Below are positions 9,527 to 18,581 of a DNA stretch of 34,450 nucleotides, one piece after another (positions within the stretch are counted from its first letter, which is position 1; the number at the start of each line of letters is the position of its first letter). Made by a program: the position numbers and the translations under genes. Under the pieces are notes generated by a model that was given only the letters and a program-made list of their open reading frames with translations, made no database searches and was not told where the DNA came from. The stretch is from Gnetum montanum (Eukaryota > Streptophyta > Gnetopsida > Gnetales > Gnetaceae). The DNA is taken from positions 1,747 through 36,196 of the forward strand of contig MNCI01002809.1 in the NCBI GenBank assembly GCA_015680685.1, given 5' to 3'.

Positions 9527-12058
9527 ATGCTGCCCCCTAATTACCTCATGGCCATTCTAGAAAAGTCCACATTGACCTTGGTCATTGTGGAAATGAATTC
9601 TGGGCCATTTATGGAGTTTGCTCTAGAAGCAGTTCGGATGCAACTTAAGGTGTCATCCTTGTGGCCCATTCTTTCGAATAGTAGCAAGTGGTACCTTGGT
9701 GAGACTCATCAATTCTGGCATAATAAAGATAAGGGTACCACCATCAACAATTGTGGAGTAAATTTTTCTTTTTTAGTTAAGGCAATTGCTGTAGCTCTTA
9801 ATCTACCAAATGAAGGGGCTAAGGTAGCCCACCTGTCCACTAGATTTGACCCTGATACCAAAAAACTGTGGTTGAAATAGGTGTACAACAAAGAGGATAA
9901 AACATATAATGAACTAACTCTGGAAGAGCAGACATACTTCAAGATCAGTATATATCACCTATTTCCCACCAAAGGACTCAACCTAATTTTAACATATGTA
10001 GCCAGGGGAAGTGCTATCCTAATGGAAAAATTTGTGGCCAATCTTCCCCAATTCTACTTTATTGAAATTTAATGGTGGTTTGAAGAGAAGAAGGCAAGGA
10101 AGCCAACACTCCCATCCCCTTGCCTCATCAAGAAGCTATGCAAATGCACTAGAATCCTGGGATATATGAATGATATTCCTAGGAAGGCTCAGAATGCCTG
10201 ATTCACTGAACTCCTTAAACTTGTGGCACCAAGAAAATATCTTGATGAAGAGCAAGAATTGGAGAAGGAAGCAAAGCCGAACATAGAAACACAATGTGAG
10301 CCTAAGAAACACCTAGAAACATAAGCTCCATTGTTGCCACCATTGTAGGAGTATAGGCCCTTGATGAGCCATTTGTAGAAGATCACTAAAGCTGTTAACT
10401 GGGGAAGCAAGGATGAGTCTAATCTCTTCAGAGTGATTTATGATGCCATACTACCCACTATTTTAGCTAATCCAACATGGGGGGAGATCTCGATACAATC
10501 AGAAGGAGGATCCCAATGGTCCAAGTAAATCACTAGGAATTTCGCATCCTTCCAGGTGATGCTTGAAACCAGAGAAGATGTCATAGTTGTGGTAATGCAA
10601 CATTAGGATGTAGCAGGTGCAACAGATGTAATGATAAACTATATTAAAAAATCATTCAACATGCCTGTTGTACCCCCAGTAGATCCTATAGGGACCAAAG
10701 ATGTGCAGATGCTGGTTGGGACTTGAATAACTCCTATGGTGCATGAGGATGTTTTGGATCAACTACTACAAACGAGTCAAGTAATGACTACATTGTTTGA
10801 CATCCTTAGTGATGTTATTGTAGCATAGTTAGATGTCATTGCCATGAAAGGAAAGCTAGTCATGGCTGAAGTTAGGGTAGAACATACAGAAGTAAAAGTA
10901 CAAGGACTACAACAAGATCTGGCTACCCTAAGAGCCAAACGATGGGATCTTGCCCATTTTTTTGCACCTAACCAGCTTGAATAATTTAGGATGGAGTAGT
11001 TGGACAAGCTAATTAAGGAGAGCGTAGCTACAAAACAAGAAAAAGAGAAGGTGGTTTGGAATGCCTTTACTACTGATGTGCAATCCCACACATACAAAAA
11101 GGCATTAACCATCACACAAGAAGAAAACAAGCAGCTCATCATAGAGAATTCAAGGTTGACCATAGTTGAGAAGAAAAAGAATATCTTAGAAGAAACTATC
11201 CACTAATTGAAAGAACAACTAGTGAGGGTCAATCAAGACATTAATAGATTGGCTAGAGAGAATAAAACCCTCTCAATGGAGGAGGTTCATCCTATTCATC
11301 AAAAATCAACAATTGAAATCAGTGTGTGGCAGAATGAGGCCAAGAAGCATGAGAAATTAAAGGAATGCTTCTACGACCAAGTAGGCATTTACAAATAAAT
11401 AAATGAAAAAGAGATCTAGATGGCTAAAACCCACATTAGCTCCTTATCAGCACAAAATCCTAAGTGGTAGCCAATTTTGGATAGCTATGCCTTGGTCCAC
11501 CAAGCGGAAGTAAAGAATAAAGACCTGCAAATTGAAGATTTGAAAGAATACATGGTGTTGGCTAACCTGAGATATGCCAATCTTGACATGTTAACAGTAG
11601 GTCAACCTCAGAACGAGCTTAAGAAGTAGGTAGCAACCACTTATGCATTGTATGAAAAAGAGTTTGCAGATAGGAAAGACATTTTGCAGAAGCTACATGT
11701 GGGAAACTTAGAATTGGAGGTGGTTAAAGCTAGCTATCAAGGATAGAATGACGCCACATTAAACCTAGCTAGAAGATTAATAGATTATCATGAACTTAGA
11801 GAAAAATCTAGAGCCTTTGAGAAGGAACGCTGATAGTTTGTGGCTTGGTATGTGAAGGCTAATAAGATGTTCTTGCAATTGCCATGTCCTTGGGATGTAT
11901 CAACACTAGCACACATTGGCTCAGTAGCCTGGATGGTACACAACCCAAGGATAGAAGAGGAGAAGTTGTAGACATTGCTAAATCTTTACAAATTTCAAAA
12001 GCCTAGTGACAAATGAAAGCAACCAATGGAGGAGCCACTACCTTTGGGCACCACATAA
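9527..12058 (+). pseudogene. ORF2 of the inner element: globular N-part plus long coiled coil, function unknown
   Basis: An ORF of about 840 codons broken by stops. The open start at 9527-9880 includes KWYLGETHQFWHNKD, AVALNLPNEGAKVAHL and RFDPDTKKLWLK; 9881-10072 continues in the same frame with LTLEEQTYFKISIYHLFPTKG. This N-part is faintly like the plant transposon-associated domain found in some Athila-type ORFs, but I cannot assign it. From about 10800 to 11850 the sequence is rich in Lys, Glu, Gln and Leu with heptad-like spacing (for example EENKQLIIENSRLTIVEKKK), predicting a long coiled coil. The last TAA is at 12056-12058. No reverse transcriptase, integrase or protease motif is present. 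The block is absent from the outer element. Confidence 0.6.
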
Positions 12059-12245
12059 GCTTTACAATTTTATCTTGTAATATTGTGGCCCATTTTTATA
12101 CTACACCATTGCAGCATATAAGAGTCAATTATTTTGTTTACTGTTTAAGTTAGTCAATAATCCCATACCTTCCCAATATTTTGTAAAGAACTCGTCCCTC
12201 TTTTTGTTTAACTCAAGAATGAGTTTTCATTCAATCATGGGGGTA
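12059..12245 (+). other. 3' untranslated part and polypurine tract of the inner element
   Basis: The stretch TTAGTCAATAATCCCATACC and the following TTCCAATATTTTGTAA are shared with the outer element (about 15041-15078). CATGGGGGTA at 12236-12245 abuts the 3' LTR and is the plus-strand primer tract. Confidence 0.75.
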
Positions 12246-12370
12246 TAATGAGTCATGAATTTGTCAACCCCAACATTGAATACCCAACGTCAAAGCCCCA
12301 ATGTCGAATACTTGATGTCGGAGCCAGGAAGTGATGTTGGATATTCAATGTCATCTCCTCTGGGTTAGCC

Positions 12371-12379
12371 TATAAATAT
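12371..12379 (+). promoter_or_regulatory. TATA box of inner 3' LTR
   Basis: TATAAATAT after TTAGCC, the same position as in the partner LTR. Confidence 0.7.
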
Positions 12380-12954
12380 AGCACTTGGATGCACAATTGG
12401 GACATAAGGTAATAAGAAATAGGGAAGATGGTTTTAGTTTTTAGTTTTTAATGGTCTTTCTTAGAGTTCTATTATTCTAAGTGCATGCCTACAGTGTGAT
12501 GTTTGTAATCGTATGATACCTTTGTTCGAGTGTAACGTATTTGGACACGTTACATGAATGGCAATAAAGATCGAGATTACTCCCATCATTGCAGCATCCA
12601 CTTAGATTATTATTGTTTTTTATTACTAGTTATTTACTATTTCCTTTAGTTAACATTTTCATTTATTATTATTTACAATTCTTGTCATTAAGCGGAACGC
12701 ATACACCTTAATCACAAGTGTTTATGTGTAGATACTTGGTAATTGAGTAGTGTATCATTTGGCACACCCAGTGACATAAGCTTGGCAATCCTAGAAGTAG
12801 TCTCACAAAGTCCAAGATGTATACGAACGATTAAGAGTGGATACTCATTGCATGTAGGCTAGTTACATTTCACTTTCCATTGTTCAGTAGTTTAATTAAT
12901 TCATCTCTTTATCATCATTAGGAGCAAAGTAGAATTAGACATCATCATATGCTT

Positions 12955-13001
12955 CACTTTGGACTAAACCATACGTGACAAAGCTACCACTAGTCCAAGT
13001 G
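12955..13001 (+). other. Conserved U5 hairpin (inner 3' LTR)
   Basis: CACTTTGGACTA and TAGTCCAAGTG are intact. The loop reads CCATACGTGACAAAGC and GGGAAGACA follows. Confidence 0.65.
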
Positions 13002-13140
13002 GGAAGACAGTGAACTACAATCAAAGCATAATGATCTAGATGCCACAAATAGTCCCATCCATGGAATTTGACGAGATCATGTGTGAACACTTGTGATTTG
13101 TATGGTTGAGCATAGGGGTACCTCACTACTCATCAATATG

Positions 13141-15127
13141 TTTTCCATTTCTTAATATTTTTCTTTTCTTTATATTTTTCTCTTTTCTTGAGTCATTCTC
13201 TTTATGTTTTATGAATGTACTTTATGTTTTTATTAATAAAATTGCCAAGTCATGATGCAGAAGTCAATGCTATGTGTTAGGTTTTTTGTGCTATGATATC
13301 AAGATGATTGGGTACGTGATTATGTAAAGCAGTGAGACCACCTCATCAATCCCTCTAGTTATCTAAATAAAAGGTCTTTTTCATGGAAACAATTTGATTC
13401 TTCTTTTATGAAACTAAAATTAATCAATGATCATTATACCTTAAAGAAAGAGGGAACAATCAAGTGCGAATGGTAAGGGTGTGACCTTAAGGGTACTTAT
13501 TGGATTCTCTTCTTGACTTCCTTCATGTGGTTTATGAATTCTCTTAGAATGTATCATCACTCCTCTGTCAACCAATAAAAAGGAATCTTTGTCTTTGCAT
13601 GGTGTGGAAAAGAAAAAAAAACAAAGAATAAGAAGAAGAAGAAACAAAAACAATAACGAGAATTCAAAGCACAACCCTTAGACATAATAATGGGCTAGAA
13701 AGACATGTTACCCATGCCTGAAGGTGTCCCTCTAACTAAGGCCCTTCATTCTTTCTTCTCTTTTAAGAGTGATGATTATTCTTTGAGGTGGTTGTGGAAT
13801 TTTCATGGTTGGTAGGATGGAACACATCAATGTGATTTCACTATTCATGGTATGGACTTGGTTTGAACTTGGACGGATAGGTATGTTGATCATTTAATCA
13901 CACTTGTCATAAGAACATATTGTGGACATGGTCAAGTACCTTACATCTTGAATCCCTTTTCATTCCATTATTCACCTCACTGCTGCATGTGATTATGAGC
14001 CTTTTGGTTTGGTGCAATATAGTGCAACATCTTAACCATGGCAGTTGTGTGTTGTTTGGAACAAAGGCATGGTCTACATTTAACTTCTTGGGCACCCATG
14101 GACATCTATAGAACTAGTTGTGTAAGGGCATTATGGTAGGAGCTTGCTTTAGGGAGTACTCACTTACATAACTTTTGTTGATCATGGCTTTGAACTAACC
14201 TTCACATTTTCCAAAACATCAATGATGGTTTTTTTGAATTTATGCATGATTTTGGAACTACTTCTCATCTGTTTCATTAATTTTTCTTTCTTTTCTACTT
14301 CCATATCCATTAATATTTCTTGGCCATATTTTGAATTAGACCTTTGGTTTCAATTATTCAAAAACCTATGTGCTTTTGGAGTTATGCTTATTAATCATGG
14401 GGGCTAGGGATGCCTACTTTAGAATTTTCCAACATCCTATTTTTGAACATCATGGTAACTGATAGTAATTGATCAAAATAATGTGAATAACTTGATGATT
14501 TTAGTTACCTCATAGCCTTGGGCATAGTATGCTATAATCACCTTATGCTTAAAAGAAAACTAAGGGATCCAAAAGGGGTTAATTATTAAGGAAAATTTAC
14601 CACAACTAATGTTGATCCTTTGGTGACTGCAGGTGATCCAAAAAGAAACACTTAAGGAAGAAGGTCTTTTGCTAGGCACAAAAACAAAGCCAAGAGAGGG
14701 ACAATAAAGGATATGACCATGGGCAAATCATAGCACATACAAGATAGTAGCTCAAAATTCGCATGCTTGCTAGATCCATGGGGTGATGAGAAGAAATTTC
14801 AATCTACCCTTCAAGAATGTTTTGCATAACCAGAAAAGCATTGACATAATAATCAAGGTTAAAAGTTTGCCACCATTAGCGAGAACAAGAAGAATCATCT
14901 TCACTGGATTTTTAAAGAACTCTTCAAATTTTGTAATCTTCAATGCCTATCTAGTCTTTTTGTCACTCTATCATTTTGTATGCATCCATTTGAATAAAAT
15001 TTTATAATGTAGCACTTAGAGTCAGTCAGTAGTTTGCATATTAGTCAATAATCCCATACATTTCCAATATTTTGTAAGGAACTTGTTCCTCATTTTGTCT
15101 AACTCAAGGATGAGTTTTCATTTAATT
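13141..15127 (+). other. 3' internal part of the outer element, non-coding
   Basis: It begins with a T-rich stretch like inner 7370-7500 and keeps islands homologous to inner 7890-8400. The ORF2 block of the inner element is not found. At about 14625-14633 GTGACTGCAG looks like a splice acceptor, followed by a short lysine-rich stretch. The small frames at 14222-14407 and 14783-15007 show no known domain. AGTCAATAATCCCATACA near the end matches the inner element's 3' part. Confidence 0.6.
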
Positions 15128-15136
15128 GTGGGGGTA
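15128..15136 (+). other. Polypurine tract of the outer element
   Basis: GTGGGGGTA directly before the 3' LTR; the inner element has ATGGGGGTA in the same place. Confidence 0.75.
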
Positions 15137-15200
15137 TGATGAGTCATGATGTTCCTGGATCTAGTATTGGATATTTGATATTGAGGGGCATGGGCCAACC

Positions 15201-15209
15201 TATAAATAT
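15201..15209 (+). promoter_or_regulatory. TATA box of outer 3' LTR
   Basis: TATAAATAT after CCAACC, only about 65 bp from the LTR start because the palindrome block is shortened. Confidence 0.7.
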
Positions 15210-15767
15210 AATGCTTGGGCACATGATTTGGATAATAGCTTTGCATTAGTTTTTCATAATTTTGTCTATAGAGTAGCTAAACTCTTGTAGTTTTATTGTG
15301 TAATCTTATAGAATGGTTAGTGAGTGCCCATAGAGTGGATCTAAGTCAATTGTATGGAGTCTTATTCTAGTGGCAATGTACCTGGACATATCCCATGAAT
15401 GGCAATAAGATCAAGATTGATTCTTATTGCAGCACTTTGACTTAGATTAGATTTACTTTCCATGCAATTTACTTTTCATGTACTTAGTTAATATTTACAT
15501 TTTCATGCATGTTAATTAATTAGGCACATAAGTATGATCTCTTCGAGCATGCATATGACTCTTGGTAATCCTAGCAATGCTTAACATTTGGTAACCTAGC
15601 TGCATTATATGTGTTCAAGATGTGCACGGGAAGTGGGATCGAATACTTATGTTAGGGTAGCTAATTATTAATTAGCAATTAGATTAGTTGAATTGATTAT
15701 AAATTGAGTTTCAACCTACTGTTAATCGTAGAATAATAAAATATAAAATAATAAAAATCATATGCCT

Positions 15768-15814
15768 CACTCTAGACTGAACCATACGTGATAAATATAT
15801 CACTAGTCCAAGTG
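15768..15814 (+). other. U5 hairpin, decayed copy (outer 3' LTR)
   Basis: The left arm CACTCTAGACTG has two changes from CACTTTGGACTA (T to C at the fifth base and A to G at the last), plus a G-to-A change; the right arm TAGTCCAAGTG is intact. Pairing is weakened. GGAAAGACAAC follows. Confidence 0.5.
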
Positions 15815-15948
15815 GAAAGACAACGAACTGTGATCAAGGCATAGCAATCTAAATGCCACAGCTAGTCCCATCCATGGAATTCGACCAGATTGTGTGTGAA
15901 CGCTTATGATTCGTACGGTTGGGCATAGGGGTACCTCACTGCTCATCA

Positions 15949-17099
15949 CATGGTCAAGGTTATGTGGCCTTCAATAGTTATAATGGTGAATTACATTAAT
16001 ACTTATAAAAAATTGGAAGGTAAAAACCCTAGAAACCTTTCCTTAACTCAACTTGAGGTTCTCAGCTATTTCCCAAGTCATCTCACCTTCTCCCTAGTCA
16101 TTTCCATCTTGCTTTAGCTATTTCCCAAATTGGAACTAGCATTTTCAGAAGTTTCCCCATGCATCTAGGTCATCTCTAACTTCATGTAGATATCTTCTGT
16201 GAAAGCTCTGCTCACGAGAGAGATGCTACTATTTTTGGTAGATGTCTTTTATGGACTTGAGACATCTTTCCTTCAAGGGAGATGCCTCTGGAAAGATGTC
16301 TATCTTTTTGGGGAGGCGTCTATCCTGAAGGTGCCAAAAATAAAAATGCTTGTTTTGATGTTGAAAGCCTCCAGATGCCTTTGAACAAGTCCCCATAGAT
16401 CCTAGAACCTCCTAAACTCATCAAAATAAGCCAAAAACACCCCAAAACATGCCAAAACATCCAAGAATCATCCCCAACAAAATCAACTAAAAAAGAGACA
16501 TAGTATGTAGGGTAGAACAAGGGGATCAGAAGGGGTGTCCCTACATGAATAACCAATGCTCAACTTACAAAATAAATAGATATAAATAATAAAAAAAAGT
16601 TATGCAAAATAACATCAAAATAAATAAATAAATAAATAAAATTAGAACAATGTAACAAATAAATAATAAAAATGTGCATGAAAAAAATGAAAACATGAAT
16701 GAAGACAAGCTATTATAAATCAAAACAAATTGATATCAACTTAATAAAATTATTAATATAAAAAATAAGATAAAAACAAACTGAGCAATCATCAAACTGA
16801 GCATTGCTATAATAATTTTGCCAATTTCACCTTCCAAACATTAATAACCCACAAAGATAAAAAAACATTAAAGATGAATATCACATTTTCTTGCAATGTC
16901 CTATATTGGAGTACATTAGATATGAATTAGATGTTATAGTTGTAAATTTGGTTGATTTGTTCCAAATGTTACCAATAACTCTTAGTAATTTTCTTAATGA
17001 TATTTTCAAAACTCATAGCATGTATATTTCTACTATCCAATAAATCAAGAGGATCTATAGACGTAATAAAATTTTAGTTTTAGTTTCAGTTTCATTTGC
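15949..17099. other. AT-rich spacer, no gene seen
   Basis: 15949-16190 is ordinary spacer. 16195-16385 carries several copies of AGATGTCT/AGATGCCT in both orientations, which explains the short open frames on both strands there. 16560-16800 is very A-rich, with a tetranucleotide run. 16900-17099 is AT-rich with no coding signal. Confidence 0.5.
16618..16641. repeat. (TAAA)n microsatellite
   Basis: About five uninterrupted TAAA units within a wider A-rich tract. Confidence 0.85.
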
Positions 17100-17600
17100 C
17101 ATTATGAATAATGACCTTGGAATTATTTAGTTACAAAATGTTGGAAGAGAATCAAAATTATAGATTTACTAACAATAAAGGCATATTTGATATTGTTATT
17201 ATCAATGTACAAGCCTTTTTAATAGATGGTTTTGAAGTCCTGGAACATGGTGAATAGAATACATATATCTTCCATTAATAAGATTGGCCCCTTATTTTTA
17301 TATTTTATTTGTGGTTTTGTTTTTTGTTTAATTAGGGACCATCTCTTGAAGTGATGGTAAGGTGCTTGTTTCTCAAGTTGGAAAACTTGGTTTGAGCATA
17401 GGGGAAGCCACTTGAAAGCCACTTGTTTTTCTCAGCTACCACCCTTCCAAGGAACATTGAGCCTCTCGATGATGAACCTTTTTTATTTTTTAAAGTTTTC
17501 TCTATAAATTATATAATTATGTGTTTAAGCTTTGCTTTTGCTTTCACAATATCTATGATGGGCAACACGTAACCCCAAATCTAGGCAGATTTGATTGCAA
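17100..17600. repeat. Diverged repeat, left copy (partner 25325-25965)
   Basis: Collinear matches by eye include ATTATTTAGTT, AGAATCAAAATTATAGATTT (against AGAACAAAGTTATAGATTT), ATAGATGGTTTTG (against ATAGATAGTTTTG), TTGGCCCCTT, ATATTTTAT and ATTATATAATTATNTGTTTAA. The middle (about 17340-17480) differs from the partner and may hold a separate insertion. No coding content was recognised; the copies flank the LINE and the PPR pseudogene. Confidence 0.65.
17353..17400 (+). repeat. Possible tRNA-like SINE head
   Basis: GATGGTAAGGTGC resembles a Pol III A box, and GGTTTGAGC about 25 bases later resembles a B box (GGTTCGANNCC). The stretch sits in the part of the repeat not shared with the right copy. 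Evidence is short and could be chance. Confidence 0.3.
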
Positions 17601-17621
17601 CGCTTGCTGTTTTGTCTACCG

Positions 17622-17993
17622 NNNNNNNNNNNNNNNNNNNNNNNNNNNNNNNNNNNNNNNNNNNNNNNNNNNNNNNNNNNNNNNNNNNNNNNNNNNNNNN
17701 NNNNNNNNNNNNNNNNNNNNNNNNNNNNNNNNNNNNNNNNNNNNNNNNNNNNNNNNNNNNNNNNNNNNNNNNNNNNNNNNNNNNNNNNNNNNNNNNNNNN
17801 NNNNNNNNNNNNNNNNNNNNNNNNNNNNNNNNNNNNNNNNNNNNNNNNNNNNNNNNNNNNNNNNNNNNNNNNNNNNNNNNNNNNNNNNNNNNNNNNNNNN
17901 NNNNNNNNNNNNNNNNNNNNNNNNNNNNNNNNNNNNNNNNNNNNNNNNNNNNNNNNNNNNNNNNNNNNNNNNNNNNNNNNNNNNNNNNNNNNN
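17622..17993. other. Assembly gap of 372 Ns
   Basis: An unbroken N run hides the LINE 5' end and most of its ORF1. Open frames spanning it are artefacts. Confidence 0.99.
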
Positions 17994-18581
17994 GAACTTG
18001 ACATTTCCCAAAAGAAAACCACTTTAACCTTAGGAGCTGGAGGCAAAGTTTTTACTCAAAAGGTAGACTATTTTTATCTTCCCAACTCTTGTAGCTACTA
18101 CCATCATGCAGAGCACCACATTTCTACCTGTCCCTTTCTAGCTAAGAAAAAATCCCAAACCAATCCTCCCAAATCCAATCCTATAGTCACTTCTCAACCT
18201 AACCCATCACTTGATCCCATTAAGTTTGGTTCTACTTCTAACAATGCTCCAAACCTTTCTTTCTCGTTTGCTCCCTCTAAGGCAGGAGTCTCCCAATCCC
18301 ATTCTCTCATTAAGGCCAGGTCCAAGGCACCAATCATCCAATCACAATCAGTCAAAGATTCACTTTTACATGATGAGTTTGTAATGGTAAGGGGAAGGAA
18401 AAGGGCCAAAGCATCTAAAACCACTACTCCCCATTCCTCTCCTTCGCCCAACACTAACCCAGCTTTAATTATTAATACAAGCAACTCCTTTGCAATTCTT
18501 TCCACTACTATGATGACTGACATCCGTAACCTAAATTCTTCCACTGCCCTGTCACTCATAACATTTAGAGCTTCTCCATGA
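17994..18581 (+). pseudogene. LINE ORF1 C-terminal part (RNA-binding protein)
   Basis: 196 sense codons are open from the gap to TGA at 18579-18581. CSYYHHAEHHISTC (about 18091-18132) is the CCHC knuckle position, but the second Cys is Tyr, a one-base G-to-A change, so zinc binding should be lost. A Ser/Pro/Asn-rich region follows, then a basic stretch RGRKRAKASK (about 18391-18420). The stop overlaps the ORF2 start as ATGA, which would suit reinitiation of translation. The N-terminal RRM-like part, if present, is in the gap. Confidence 0.75.

Larger units (their letters stand above)
3849..13135 (+). mobile_element. Inner non-autonomous LTR retrotransposon, same family, nested in the outer copy
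   Basis: It is flanked by an exact 5-bp duplication ATATG (3844-3848 and 13136-13140), which fixes both ends. The LTRs are 889 and 890 bp. The 7.5-kb interior holds a primer site, gag-like ORF1, a spacer homologous to the outer element, a block absent from the outer element (about 8670-12060: promoter-like module, G-rich tract, ORF2) and a purine tract before the 3' LTR. No pol motifs are visible. About 28 differences in the first 190 LTR bases by hand count, nearly all transitions, indicate an old and methylated insertion. Confidence 0.92.
12246..13135 (+). repeat. 3' LTR of the inner element
   Basis: 890 bp, starting TAATGAGTCATGAAT (the second base has changed from G to A) and ending CTACTCATCA. 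It carries degenerate GACGTC units, the conserved hairpin at 12955-13001 and AATAAA at 12563-12568. ATATG follows at 13136-13140. Confidence 0.92.
346..15948 (+). mobile_element. Outer non-autonomous LTR retrotransposon (Athila/Tat-like), interrupted by a relative
   Basis: Both LTRs start TGATGAG and end CTCATCA, an inverted terminal pair. The flanks are TATGG (341-345) and CATGG (15949-15953), a target duplication with one mismatch. A tRNA-Asp-type primer site follows the 5' LTR and a GTGGGGGTA purine tract precedes the 3' LTR. Without the nested insert the internal part is about 4.6 kb. It holds a decayed gag-like ORF and a long non-coding 3' part. I see no protease, reverse transcriptase, RNase H or integrase motif, so it must have depended on proteins from another element, like LARD-type elements. 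Placement in Athila/Tat rests on the primer site and gag style only. Confidence 0.85.
15137..15948 (+). repeat. 3' LTR of the outer element
   Basis: 812 bp, from TGATGAGTCATG to GCTCATCA. U3 keeps only one palindrome-type unit (around TAGTATTGGATATTTGATATTG), compared with about three in the 5' LTR. The TATA box is at 15201-15209. CATGG follows as the right target duplication. Confidence 0.9.

Noticed and set aside
12935-13126. Minus-strand open frame in the LTR
   Set aside because: Lies wholly within LTR U5, overlapping the conserved hairpin; no protein similarity.
14625-14760. Splice-acceptor-like GTGACTGCAG followed by a lysine-rich stretch in the outer element
   Set aside because: No donor site or recognisable downstream exon could be paired with it.
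17521-18046. Long open frames on both strands around 17.5-18.0 kb
   Set aside because: They are mostly N-run; only the part after 17993 on the plus strand has LINE ORF1 content.
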